64,000 nt of DNA from Flavobacterium ichthyis (lineage in GTDB: Bacteria > Bacteroidota > Bacteroidia > Flavobacteriales > Flavobacteriaceae), in the NCBI RefSeq assembly GCF_009915155.1, contig NZ_JAABLM010000009.1, forward strand, positions 1-64,000, in the 5' to 3' direction. Under the pieces are notes generated by a model, which saw only the letters and a program-made list of their open reading frames with translations, searched no databases and was not told where the DNA came from. This document shows, in pieces, positions 53,656 through 61,471 of the stretch. Position numbers and translations under genes: made by a program. Positions within the stretch are counted from its first letter, which is position 1, and each line of letters starts with the position of its first letter.

Positions 53656-54015
53656 ATGAATACATTCCGAGATTTACTCATTTGGCAGAAAGCAATGCTT
53701 TTAGTAACAAAAACTTATACAACTACCTCAAATATTCCAAAAGAAGAACTTTTTGGACTCACTTCTCAATTACGAAGATGCGCTATTTCAATTCCAAGCA
53801 ATATTTCAGAAGGCTTTGGAAGAGGCTCAAACAAAGATTATCATCGCTTTCTAACCATTTCGATGGGCTCTTTATCCGAATTCCAAACACAAATAGAAAT
53901 CGCCTTAAATCTAAAATATATTTCCGTTGAAAATTTTGACCAGATTTTTGAGGAAAGTCGAGAACTTGAAAGAATGTTAAGTTCTTTTATCAAAAAAGTC
54001 AAAGAGACTATATAA
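53656..54015 (+). CDS. Four-helix-bundle protein (23S rRNA IVS-encoded protein family)
   Basis: 119 residues from ATG 53656. Matches the S23/IVP four-helix-bundle family: FRDLLIWQKAMLLVTKTY, PKEELFGLTSQLRRCAISIP, SNISEGFGRGSNKDYHRFL, SMGSLSEFQTQIEIALNL. Homologues were first seen in intervening sequences of spirochaete 23S rRNA and occur scattered in Bacteroidetes genomes, commonly between unrelated genes. The function is unknown. Here it is flanked on both sides by degenerate AAACTTTG-type low-complexity DNA, which is consistent with acquisition by insertion between cca and ctaA. Confidence 0.88.
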   Translation: MNTFRDLLIWQKAMLLVTKTYTTTSNIPKEELFGLTSQLRRCAISIPSNISEGFGRGSNKDYHRFLTISMGSLSEFQTQIEIALNLKYISVENFDQIFEESRELERMLSSFIKKVKETI

Positions 54016-54074
54016 ATTAAAAGTTTTCACTTAATAACTTCAAACTTTGAAACTTTGAAACTAAAAAATAAACG
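54016..54074. repeat. Degenerate GAAACTTT low-complexity repeat
   Basis: AACTTCAAACTTTGAAACTT and GAAACT follow in tandem just upstream of ctaA. Similar strings occur upstream of the four-helix-bundle gene (53.55-53.60 kb), at 44.63-44.69 kb, 45.70 kb and 56.31-56.36 kb. Confidence 0.5.
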
Positions 54075-55118
54075 ATGAAAAAAAATTTCCCTATCATCAC
54101 CAAAATTGCGCTAATTTTAGTCTATTTAGTGATTGTGGCTGGAGCCGTAGTTAGAATGTCAGGTTCAGGAATGGGTTGCCCGGATTGGCCAAAATGTTTT
54201 GGGTATTACATTCCACCAACTAATATTTCGGAGTTGACTTGGGAACCTTCGCATGAATATTTAAAGGGACAAGTCATCATCAGAGGCGAAAAATTATTCG
54301 TGGCGCAAAACGATTTTGTTTCAACAGAAAATTTCGACGAAAAAAACTGGACCGTTTACACCAAACACGATTATGCCGAATTTAATCCCACTCACACTTG
54401 GGTCGAATACATTAATCGATTATTTGGCGCTCTAGCAGGATTGGCTTGCCTTGTAATGGCAATCGCCTCTTTTTCGTTTTGGAAAAAAAACAAAAAAATT
54501 ACTTTACTTTCTTGGTTAGTGGTTTTCTTAATGGGATTTCAGGCATGGCTTGGCGCAACAGTCGTATATTCGGTATTAAATCCTGTAAAAATTACAATTC
54601 ACATGGTCATGGCATTAGTGATTGTATGCGTGATTCTTTACATTTTACATGCGGCAACCGAAAAAATTTCTATCAAACGAAAGTTCGACAAAGTTTTTGA
54701 CAGCCTTTTAATAATCGCTTTAATTTTATCGCTTACGCAAATTATACTCGGGACTCAAGTACGCCAGTTTGTAGATGAACAAGTGAAACTTTTAGGATAC
54801 AATCGCATGGCCGAAATACTGCAAGACCCGATAATTGGCTTTTACATTCACCGAACCTTCTCGTTTGTAATATTGGCAGTAAATATAATTCTCATTAGCC
54901 GAAACCGTAAATTACAATTAGGTTATAAAAAAATCAATTGGGTTTTATGGTTTTTAGGATTAGAAATTCTTTCGGGAATTTCAATGTATTGGTACGATTT
55001 CCCATTTGGTTCACAATCGATTCATTTGGTAATGGCATCACTACTTTTCGGAACACAATTTTATTTAATCTTAGAAAGTAAAAGCGCCGAAAAAAATACG
55101 TTTGAAGAAATCATGTAA
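54075..55118 (+). CDS. ctaA: Heme A synthase, COX15/CtaA family
   Basis: 347 residues. It oxidises the methyl group of heme O to give heme A for aa3-type cytochrome oxidases. It is a polytopic inner-membrane protein with eight expected helices: LVYLVIVAGAVVRMSGSGMG then CPDWPKCFGYYIPP, the first-half heme-ligand region FNPTHTWVEYINRLFG, ITIHMVMALVIV, IGFYIHRTFSFVIL and SIHLVMASLLFG. Conserved His and the CxxC-type loop residue are present. The loop after helix 1 (residues about 40-95) is longer than in Bacillus CtaA, as in the Bacteroidetes form. Confidence 0.93.
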   Translation: MKKNFPIITKIALILVYLVIVAGAVVRMSGSGMGCPDWPKCFGYYIPPTNISELTWEPSHEYLKGQVIIRGEKLFVAQNDFVSTENFDEKNWTVYTKHDYAEFNPTHTWVEYINRLFGALAGLACLVMAIASFSFWKKNKKITLLSWLVVFLMGFQAWLGATVVYSVLNPVKITIHMVMALVIVCVILYILHAATEKISIKRKFDKVFDSLLIIALILSLTQIILGTQVRQFVDEQVKLLGYNRMAEILQDPIIGFYIHRTFSFVILAVNIILISRNRKLQLGYKKINWVLWFLGLEILSGISMYWYDFPFGSQSIHLVMASLLFGTQFYLILESKSAEKNTFEEIM

Positions 55119-55209
55119 TTTTTTTGAAAAAAGCTATAACAGATTTTGCTTGTTGAGAGTGTAATTTTACCATACAAATAAATTACTAATCAACTAAAAT
55201 TATATAGTT

Positions 55210-55392
55210 ATGCCAAATTCAACCGAAATTAAAGGAAACTGGAACGAACTAAAAGGAAAACTGAAACAAAAATTCGCCGATCTTACAGACGATGATTTAC
55301 TTTACGAAGAAGGTAAAGAAGACGAAATGTGGGGACGCGTACAGAAAAAAGTAGGGAAAACCGAAAAAGAAATTCGTTCTTTATTAGACTAA
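55210..55392 (+). CDS. CsbD family stress protein
   Basis: 60 residues. Full CsbD pattern: [20 protein letters not shown], then [19 protein letters not shown] and [14 protein letters not shown]. Family members are small, helical, soluble proteins induced by general stress, with no known biochemical role. It lies 91 bases after ctaA and ends at a strong terminator. It is probably monocistronic. Confidence 0.93.
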   Translation: MPNSTEIKGNWNELKGKLKQKFADLTDDDLLYEEGKEDEMWGRVQKKVGKTEKEIRSLLD

Positions 55393-55500
55393 TCAACCAT
55401 TATATAATAGAGTCCACTTTTTTTGAACAATTTTGCCGTATCTCAATTTAATACATAATTGATTTCCTGCAAGAAAACTAAAAAAAATTGCATTCTCTCC

Positions 55501-55546
55501 AAAAGCTGTTTCAAAATTTTCACTTGTATTTTGAAACAGCTTTTTT
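55501..55546. terminator. Bidirectional terminator
   Basis: AAAAGCTGTTTCAAAA pairs with TTTTGAAACAGCTTTT (16-bp perfect stem), followed by T runs on both strands. It separates csbD-like (+) and the LytTR gene (-), the latter's stop codon lying at its edge. Confidence 0.88.
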
Positions 55547-56300
55547 ATTCTAACCAATTTTTAAAATCGGAAACCCTTTCCCGACTCACAATAATTTCTT
55601 CGGTTTTATAAGTTGGCAAAATAACCTTCAACCGTGAGTTGCTGTACACTACAATATCTTTGATAGATTGCATAGGCACGATAAATTTTCTGCTTACGCG
55701 AAAAAAATCCTTGGGGTTCAATTCCGCTTCTAATTGTTCTAAAGTAACATCTAACAAATAATCCCTATTGTCTAAAGTGTGAAGGTAAGTGCCTTTATTT
55801 TCACTAAAAATACATTCTACTTCATCCATATTCACCATTTTAAGATGCGTTCCGGTTTTGATGGTAAATCGTTTTTTGTAAGATTTTTCATCAGGATTAG
55901 CAAACATTTTTTTGATAGTTTCAAAATCTAAAGAAATTGATTCACTAATTGGTTGTCTCGACTTAAATTTTGCTACCGCAATTTCTAAATCGTCATCATC
56001 AATTGGTTTGAGCAAATAATCGATACTGTTCAGTTTAAAAGCCCGAAGCGCATATTCGTCATAAGCTGTTGTAAAAATTATAGCACTTTTAATCTTGATA
56101 GTTTCAAAAATTTCGAAAGACAATCCGTCTGACAATTGAATGTCGAGAAAAATTAAATCCGGATGATTATTGTTTTGAAAATAAGCAATCGATTCTTCAA
56201 CCGAATGCAACAATTTTTCTATTGATAATCCTAATTTTTCAACTTTGCGTTGCAACAATCTTGCGGAAGGCTTTTCGTCTTCAATGATGATTACTTTCAT
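55545..56300 (-). CDS. LytTR-family response regulator
   Basis: 251 residues. The receiver domain (1-120) has IIEDEKPSARLLQ, the phospho-acceptor Asp53 in LIFLDIQLSDG, FTTAYDEYALRAF and YLLKPID. The C-terminal LytTR DNA-binding domain (about 145-251) has RFTIKTGTHLKMVNMDEVEC then IFSENKGTYLHTLDNRDYLL and FFRVSRKFIVPMQSI. It is partner of the LytS-like kinase encoded upstream on the same strand, with two small 2TM genes between them. The short gap upstream holds five copies of a 7-base repeat. Confidence 0.95.
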   Translation of the reverse strand: MKVIIIEDEKPSARLLQRKVEKLGLSIEKLLHSVEESIAYFQNNNHPDLIFLDIQLSDGLSFEIFETIKIKSAIIFTTAYDEYALRAFKLNSIDYLLKPIDDDDLEIAVAKFKSRQPISESISLDFETIKKMFANPDEKSYKKRFTIKTGTHLKMVNMDEVECIFSENKGTYLHTLDNRDYLLDVTLEQLEAELNPKDFFRVSRKFIVPMQSIKDIVVYSNSRLKVILPTYKTEEIIVSRERVSDFKNWLE

Positions 56301-56323
56301 GTTTCAAGGTTTAAAGATTGAAA

Positions 56324-56358
56324 GTTTAAAGTTTAAAGTTTAAAGTTTAAAGTTTAAA
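56324..56358. repeat. Heptanucleotide tandem repeat, GTTTAAA x5
   Basis: Five perfect copies of GTTTAAA in the 97-base gap between the small 2TM gene and the LytTR regulator gene. It starts 24 bases upstream of the regulator ATG. Variation in copy number could affect expression of the regulator. Confidence 0.8.
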
Positions 56359-56397
56359 AAACTCGAACTTAAAACGCTTAAACCTCAAGAGTAACAA

Positions 56398-56715
56398 TTA
56401 CTCCCATTTGCTATTTTTTTCCTTATCCATAATTTCTCTTATTTTCCTTTCTTCCCAATTGTTTCCTAAAAATGCACTAGTTCCAAAAACGCCCAAGGCA
56501 TGAAACGCTAGACCAATTCCCCAGAAAAATGCAGTGGAAAAGGTTGAAAATTCAAAAAATTGATCTCCTTTATCTAGGTTAAAATATTTTAATGAAATTA
56601 AAAAAAGATTCACTAAAATGTACACCAGTAAATGTCGGTAAAAGCCTGCGATTTTTTTTACTCTTTGTGAGGCACGCTCATATCTTTGTTGTTCTAATTG
56701 AGTTAAATTTTCCAT
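56398..56715 (-). CDS. 2TM domain protein
   Basis: 105 residues. Two hydrophobic helices (about 25-47 and 60-83) within the 2TM domain pattern: YERASQRVKKIAGFYRHLLV, ILVNLFLISLKYF, FFWGIGLAFHALGVFG and the tail NNWEERKIREIMDKEKNSKW. It is a paralogue of the neighbour at 56.7 kb and of the C-terminal domain of the kinase. 2TM domains are small membrane modules of unknown function found alone or fused to histidine kinases in Bacteroidetes. Its location in the two-component operon suggests it influences sensing. Confidence 0.9.
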   Translation of the reverse strand: MENLTQLEQQRYERASQRVKKIAGFYRHLLVYILVNLFLISLKYFNLDKGDQFFEFSTFSTAFFWGIGLAFHALGVFGTSAFLGNNWEERKIREIMDKEKNSKWE

Positions 56716-56727
56716 TTTGTAATAAAG

Positions 56728-57051
56728 TTAAAGTTGATTATTGTTTTTTTGTTTGACTCTTTCTTCTTCCATGAATTTGGAAATCTTTTTTTCTTCCCAT
56801 TCTCTTGAGAAAAAAAATGTCAGTTGAAAAGCTTCAAGTCCGTGAACCAAAAGTCCAGTTCCCCAACCTAACATTGAAAACCAAAACCATTGAAATTGCG
56901 GAACAAATTTGAGGTTTATAAAAATCAAAATTGGGATTACGATGCAGTAACACGTTAAATTACAGTAGAAACTTTTAATGTTTTGAGCTTTTTTTTTGGC
57001 TTGTTCGTAACGCATTTCTTCGGTTATAAAATTTTCCATAACTAATTCCAT
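56728..57051 (-). CDS. 2TM domain protein
   Basis: 107 residues from the first ATG (overlapping the kinase stop by 10 bases), or 103 from the ATG at 57039. Two hydrophobic helices (about 28-50 and 60-85). The 2TM pattern is visible: MRYEQAKKKAQNIKSFYCNL, FWFSMLGWGTGLLVHGLEAF and SREWEEKKISKFMEEERVKQ. It shares the operon with the kinase and the second small 2TM protein (12-base gap). Function is unknown. Either start would keep translational coupling. Confidence 0.9.
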   Translation of the reverse strand: MELVMENFITEEMRYEQAKKKAQNIKSFYCNLTCYCIVIPILIFINLKFVPQFQWFWFSMLGWGTGLLVHGLEAFQLTFFFSREWEEKKISKFMEEERVKQKNNNQL

Positions 57052-58388
57052 TTTTCAAATTTATCTTTATTGAGCAACTCTTGAATTTTTCGTTCTTCCC
57101 ATTTGCTACCCAAAAAAGGCAAGTAATTAAAAACTGTCATTGCGTGAATGAGCACTCCAATTCCCCAGCCTAAAGCAGGAAATAAAAACCATAGATATTT
57201 TGGATAAGTTACTAAATTTAAAATAGCCAAACCTAAAATTACAATCACATATACTGTAAGATGACTGTAAAATCCTTTGATATCTTCTACCCTTTTTTGT
57301 GCTTTTAAATAGATGTTTTGTTCCGAAGTGTTGTTAGTTTCCATAAATAAAATTTGTTTTGTGAGCATCGGCAAAGCCACTCTAAAAATCGCTTTATCTT
57401 GCTCGATTAATACTTTTCTGTTGGTAATAATGGCGTATCGGTTGATGATATTTTGCAAGCCAACGCCTCGCCTATCTTGCAAAACTTCTTTTTTTTGATA
57501 ATCGTTTTCCACCATTAAATATTGGTCTTGTTCGTAAATCCGAATGTGTAATGGTTTAGCTTCACTGGCAACATTGTGTTTTACGGTATTTTCTAACAAA
57601 AGCTGCAAAGAAAGCGGCACCACTTTGGCTTCTGGATTGGCAATTGTATCAGGCAATTCGTAAAAAACGCTGTTTTCAAATCGCATTTTCAACAACTTCA
57701 TATAGGTTTTAGCAAAAGATAATTCTTCCTCCAAACTCACCAATTCTTTGTCTTTATGCTCCAAAACATAGCGGTAAATTTTTGACAGCGAAGCCGTAAA
57801 TTTTTGGGCATTATCCGGATTTTCCTCAATTAAAGACGACAGCACATTTAAACTATTGAACAAAAAATGAGGATCAATCTGATTTTTTAAACTTTCAAAT
57901 TGAGCCGATGCGGTTCCGGCAATCATTTTTTGTTCTTTCACGCGGTTTTCGTTGTAAGCTTTGTAAAAATAAAAAGCGTGAATCGCAAGGGTTACAACAA
58001 ATGTTATGAGCGTTGCTACAATATAATTTGCAAAGGTTTCTTGAGTGAAAAATTCTTCAAAAGTCCTTCCTTCAATAATGACGTCTTCAAAAATTCGGAG
58101 TAAAAAAATGGTGAAGATTGTAATGATGAAAGAGATGAAAAACCCCAAAGCAATTCGTTTTGGCGTAAATCTATTTTTTTCAAAAATTTTATCTAACCAA
58201 ATAAAAACCGCCGCATTTATCATGTAGAGCACCAATCCGTAAAGCATGGTGTAACCAAAATTGGTCAGCATTTTATAGTCAAAAGCAATGCTTGATCCCG
58301 CCATAAATCTTATTCCAACCAATATCATAAAAACCACAAAAGAGATGATTGTAGCGTGAAAAAGTTCTTTGATTAGTTTCTGTATCAT
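57042..58388 (-). CDS. LytS-type sensor histidine kinase with C-terminal 2TM domain
   Basis: 448 residues. Four N-terminal membrane helices (about 12-135), then a His_kinase domain of the LytS/YpdA type with the phospho-acceptor His in LKNQIDPHFLFNSLNVLSSL, a degenerate ATPase domain (LQLLLENTVKHN as N-box, GVGLQNIINRY as G-box), and after about residue 345 a 2TM domain (YLKAQKRVEDIKGFYSHLTV, LFPALGWGIGVLIHAMTVF, WEERKIQELLNKDKFEKWN). The kinase domain thus sits between two membrane parts. It is the first gene of an operon with two free-standing 2TM proteins and a LytTR regulator. The signal it reads is unknown. Confidence 0.92.
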   Translation of the reverse strand: MIQKLIKELFHATIISFVVFMILVGIRFMAGSSIAFDYKMLTNFGYTMLYGLVLYMINAAVFIWLDKIFEKNRFTPKRIALGFFISFIITIFTIFLLRIFEDVIIEGRTFEEFFTQETFANYIVATLITFVVTLAIHAFYFYKAYNENRVKEQKMIAGTASAQFESLKNQIDPHFLFNSLNVLSSLIEENPDNAQKFTASLSKIYRYVLEHKDKELVSLEEELSFAKTYMKLLKMRFENSVFYELPDTIANPEAKVVPLSLQLLLENTVKHNVASEAKPLHIRIYEQDQYLMVENDYQKKEVLQDRRGVGLQNIINRYAIITNRKVLIEQDKAIFRVALPMLTKQILFMETNNTSEQNIYLKAQKRVEDIKGFYSHLTVYVIVILGLAILNLVTYPKYLWFLFPALGWGIGVLIHAMTVFNYLPFLGSKWEERKIQELLNKDKFEKWN

Positions 58389-58748
58389 TTTTTCTGAAAT
58401 TAAATTTTTAAAAATTTACTATCGTTTAATTTTTGTAAAATTTTGCTATGCAATCGATTTTAAATGTAGCAAAAAGTTTGTCAGCTTTTAAAACAACTTC
58501 GCAATCGCTTTGAGGTTGTTGGGCTTGAATTTTAAATCCATTTTAAGATTTGTCTAAACACAAAAATCCAAGATTGTTAGTATCGTAAAAGTAAAAATTG
58601 TGCTCATGCTTATTGTTTTATTTGAAGCAAAGTTGCATCAGTTTTGTTTCTTGGCATAAAAAATATTTCTGAACTGTAGAATTTCGCGGATGAATTGTAA
58701 AAAATGTATTTGGAAAAATACTATTTTTGATTTTAATAAATTTTTAAG
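58389..58748. other. Divergent intergenic region, no gene
   Basis: The 360-base gap lies between the kinase operon (-) and the beta-barrel gene (+). No ORF is credible. A plus-strand TATTTTTG (58722-58729) lies 19 bases before the beta-barrel gene ATG. The rest is AT-rich without evident repeats. Confidence 0.5.
58722..58729 (+). promoter_or_regulatory. -7 promoter box for the beta-barrel gene
   Basis: TATTTTTG, an exact TAnnTTTG match 19 bases before the ATG at 58749. Upstream TTG elements are not at ideal spacing. Confidence 0.4.
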
Positions 58749-59912
58749 ATGAAAAAACTGATAATATTGCTTTTGATTTCAATGTCAGTAAAAGCTCAAA
58801 AGAGTTTCGAAAGTGGCTCGTATATTACGAACGATGGAGTAAATAAATCTGGACTTATAAAAAATGTAGGTTGGAATGCGACTCCGGAAAGTTTCATTTT
58901 TAAAGAATCGGAAAGTCAGGATTCAAAAACGATAACTTCTGAACAAGCAAATGAATTTCAAATAAGTGGCTTTAAATTTAAAAAATTCACTTTTGACTTG
59001 GATGAATCTGTCAATAAATTGAGTCAAATTTCAGAAAATCGTGAACCTAATTATCAAACTAAAACCGATTTTTTAAGAGTTTTATTGGAAGGAAATATCA
59101 GTCTTTACGAATATTCAAAAGGTAATATCACACGCTTTTTTATTAGTGAAAATAATTCGGGAAAACTGATACCTCTGGTTTACAAAAAGTACAAACAGAA
59201 GGATAAAGTTTTAGAAAACACTGAATTTAGAAAACAACTCTCTTTATTATATCAAAACCAAAACGCAACGGTTCCCAAAATTTTAAAGGTAAATTACAAC
59301 CGGGAAGATTTAACCGATTTCCTACAGCAATACGACCCAAATGCAATCTCACTAAAATCGACCGATGCAGCAAAGTTGAATTTAAAAATTTTGCTGGGAG
59401 GTGGAATTGCGAATGCCAAGGCAACACGTTTACATCATCTAAATTCTTTCAATATTGACGACATCTTTGGCTTAAAAATTGGTATAGAATTGGAACATAT
59501 TTTTGCTTTTAACAGAAATAAATGGTCGCTTTTTGTTGCGCCAAACTTCCAAACATTCTCAAGTAAAAAAGATATTGTTTACGGAAATAATTTAAGCCAT
59601 AAATCCGAATTAAAAAATAATTTTTTGCAGTTTCCGGTTGGTGCCCGACATTATTTCTTTTTAAACGATAATTCAAAAATATTTGTAAATGCAGGTTATG
59701 CTTTCAACTTTTTATCATCAAAATTCAGCTACCAAAACGACACTGTCAAAACTAAACCAAATGCCGGATTTTTAGCAGGAATAGGCTTTAACTACAAAAA
59801 GTTTGGACTTGAAGCACGTTACGAACCTGCCAGACAAATTCTCGAAACAAACCGTTTTTACACAGTAGATTTCCAACCTTATACTTTAACAGCGAGTTAT
59901 ACTCTATTCTAA
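58749..59912 (+). CDS. Outer-membrane beta-barrel protein, function unknown
   Basis: 387 residues with a short signal peptide (MKKLIILLLISMSVKAQ). The N-terminal half (about 20-195) is a soluble-looking region (SFESGSYITNDGVNKSGLIK, then RVLLEGNISLYEYSKGN). From about 205 to the end alternating strands with aromatic girdles suggest an 8-10-stranded outer-membrane barrel (LKILLGGGIANAKA, FQTFSSKKDIVYGN, FVNAGYAFNFLSSKF, GIGFNYKKFGLEARYEP), ending in a terminal Phe (TASYTLF) as barrel proteins do. No specific family is recognised. It could sense or transport a small ligand. Confidence 0.8.
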   Translation: MKKLIILLLISMSVKAQKSFESGSYITNDGVNKSGLIKNVGWNATPESFIFKESESQDSKTITSEQANEFQISGFKFKKFTFDLDESVNKLSQISENREPNYQTKTDFLRVLLEGNISLYEYSKGNITRFFISENNSGKLIPLVYKKYKQKDKVLENTEFRKQLSLLYQNQNATVPKILKVNYNREDLTDFLQQYDPNAISLKSTDAAKLNLKILLGGGIANAKATRLHHLNSFNIDDIFGLKIGIELEHIFAFNRNKWSLFVAPNFQTFSSKKDIVYGNNLSHKSELKNNFLQFPVGARHYFFLNDNSKIFVNAGYAFNFLSSKFSYQNDTVKTKPNAGFLAGIGFNYKKFGLEARYEPARQILETNRFYTVDFQPYTLTASYTLF

Positions 59913-59946
59913 ATTTTTTCGCTAATTTTAGAAGAAAATCAGCATC

Positions 59947-60321
59947 ATGAAAATCCCTGAAAATTACCTTCCCGTAATGCCTTACCTCATTTTAAACAAG
60001 GCAAATGATTTTTTCGAATTTGCTAAAATTGTTTTTTCGGCAAAAGAACAACTCATCGTTCCTGCGGAAAATCGAGGAATCATGCATGGCGAAATTAAAA
60101 TTGGCGACGCCGTAATCATGTTTGCACAATCTACAGAACATTGGCATCAAAAAACTTCGGGAATATTTTTGTTCGTGGAAAATGTAACCGAAACATACAA
60201 TTTAGCGGTGAAAAAAGGTTCTAAAAGTTTACAAGAACCCGGTTTGCAAGATTATGGTTTTACGGCCGGTTTTGAAGATCCTTTCGGAAATCAATGGTGG
60301 ATTAATGAAGCTGAAAAATAA
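59947..60321 (+). CDS. VOC family protein
   Basis: 124 residues of the glyoxalase/bleomycin-resistance superfamily: VMPYLILNKANDFFEFAKIV, HGEIKIGDAVIMFAQST, GIFLFVENVTETYNLAVKKG and GFTAGFEDPFGNQWWINE. This is the PhnB-like branch with the His/Glu metal site partly kept. It is cytosolic. The reaction is unknown. The next VOC gene starts 10 bases later in the same direction, but the two are from different branches. Confidence 0.87.
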   Translation: MKIPENYLPVMPYLILNKANDFFEFAKIVFSAKEQLIVPAENRGIMHGEIKIGDAVIMFAQSTEHWHQKTSGIFLFVENVTETYNLAVKKGSKSLQEPGLQDYGFTAGFEDPFGNQWWINEAEK

Positions 60322-60331
60322 TTTTTTTGAA

Positions 60332-60721
60332 ATGCTCAAAATCAATAAAATCCATCACGTTGCTATCATTTGTTCGGATTACGAGATTTCTAAAAAGTTT
60401 TATACCGAAGTTTTAGGATTTCAAATCAAACAAGAAATTTTCAGGGCAGAACGAAATTCGTATAAACTCGATTTATCACTTGATGAAAATTATGTCCTCG
60501 AACTTTTTTCGTTCCCAAATCCACCTAAAAGACTTTCATTCCCGGAAGCTGCTGGATTGCGGCATTTGGCATTTGAAGTGAATGATTTAGAGGAAACACG
60601 GCAATATTTGGAACAAAAAAAATTAAATCCCGAAGCCATCCGGATTGATGAATTTACCGGAAAAAAATTCACCTTTATTGCAGATCCGGACGGTTTGCCA
60701 ATTGAATTTTACCAAGCCTAA
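60332..60721 (+). CDS. gloA2: Glyoxalase-like VOC metalloprotein, YaeR/GloA2 type
   Basis: 129 residues from ATG 60332 (MLKINKIHHVAIICSDYEIS); the longer frame overlaps the preceding gene by 68 bases and is not credible. It matches the E. coli YaeR (GloA2) pattern over its whole length: KKFYTEVLGFQIKQEIFRAE, VLELFSFPNPPKRLSFPEA, AGLRHLAFEVNDLEETRQYL and FIADPDGLPIEFYQ. YaeR proteins bind a metal with a His/Glu set but their physiological substrate is unsettled. It is cytosolic. Confidence 0.88.
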   Translation: MLKINKIHHVAIICSDYEISKKFYTEVLGFQIKQEIFRAERNSYKLDLSLDENYVLELFSFPNPPKRLSFPEAAGLRHLAFEVNDLEETRQYLEQKKLNPEAIRIDEFTGKKFTFIADPDGLPIEFYQA

Positions 60722-60780
60722 CAATCATTCAATACATAAAATTAGGAAAAAGCCAAACCTAAAATTTAGAATTTATATTT

Positions 60781-60788
60781 TACCTTTG
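60781..60788 (+). promoter_or_regulatory. -7 promoter box for the pRiA4b ORF-3-like gene
   Basis: TACCTTTG, an exact TAnnTTTG match 18 bases before the ATG at 60807. Confidence 0.5.
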
Positions 60789-60806
60789 ACAAATAATTTT
60801 TAGGAT

Positions 60807-61340
60807 ATGATTTATAAATTTAGAGCAATTCTTGACGCCGAAGAAGATGTTTTTAGAGACATCGCGATTGATGAAAATGACAACTTGGAAGATTTGCACA
60901 ACGCTATCGTAAATGCATTTGGTTTTGATGGTTTAGAAGTGGCATCTTTTTACACAAGTGATGATACTTGGAACCAAGAGGAAGAAATCCCCATGTTTGA
61001 CACGGGAGATGTTCCGGGCGAACAAAAAACCATGGCAGATTATACGCTAAACGCCATTCTTGATGAAGAAAATACTAAAATTATTTACGTGTATGATTTT
61101 ATTAACATGTGGACATTTTTAGTAGAATTAGCCGCTATTGAAGAGCATGAACCAGGACAATCGTATCCGCAGGTTTTATTTTCGGTTGGCGAATTACCGG
61201 CAGAAGCCCCAGAAACTGACTTTAGCGATTCTGGCGAAGACGATTTTGATTATGACGACGACGGATATGATGATGATTTAAACGACTTCGAAGACATGGA
61301 TAACTTTGAAGATTTCGGTTTCGAAGAAAATTGGAACTAA
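60807..61340 (+). CDS. Plasmid pRiA4b ORF-3-like protein with acidic tail
   Basis: 177 residues. The domain (1-130) matches the pRiA4b ORF-3/IS1096 TnpR-like family (YKFRAILDAEEDVFRDIAID, LHNAIVNAFGFDGLEVASFY, TYLxxAxL-like TLNAILDEENTKIIYVYDF). The C-terminal 45 residues are almost only Asp, Glu, Phe and Asn (DFDYDDDGYDDDLNDFEDMD), a marked acidic tail. The family name comes from a mobile context, but chromosomal copies such as this are common and no transposon is present here. The function is unknown. Confidence 0.85.
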   Translation: MIYKFRAILDAEEDVFRDIAIDENDNLEDLHNAIVNAFGFDGLEVASFYTSDDTWNQEEEIPMFDTGDVPGEQKTMADYTLNAILDEENTKIIYVYDFINMWTFLVELAAIEEHEPGQSYPQVLFSVGELPAEAPETDFSDSGEDDFDYDDDGYDDDLNDFEDMDNFEDFGFEENWN

Positions 61341-61471
61341 ATCATTTTTCAAAACTAAAAAATTTCAATTAAAATAACCTTTTTTCAGCAGTTGCTTTTG
61401 GTAATTTCGCTTACGCAAAATTCAGAAAAGTGCAACATTGGCTTGTCCAAAATTTTACAACTTTCCCTTTT

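Noticed and set aside
60807..61340. Transposon remnant because of the IS1096/TnpR-like family name
   Set aside because: No inverted repeats, target duplication or transposase gene lie nearby. Chromosomal copies of this family are common.
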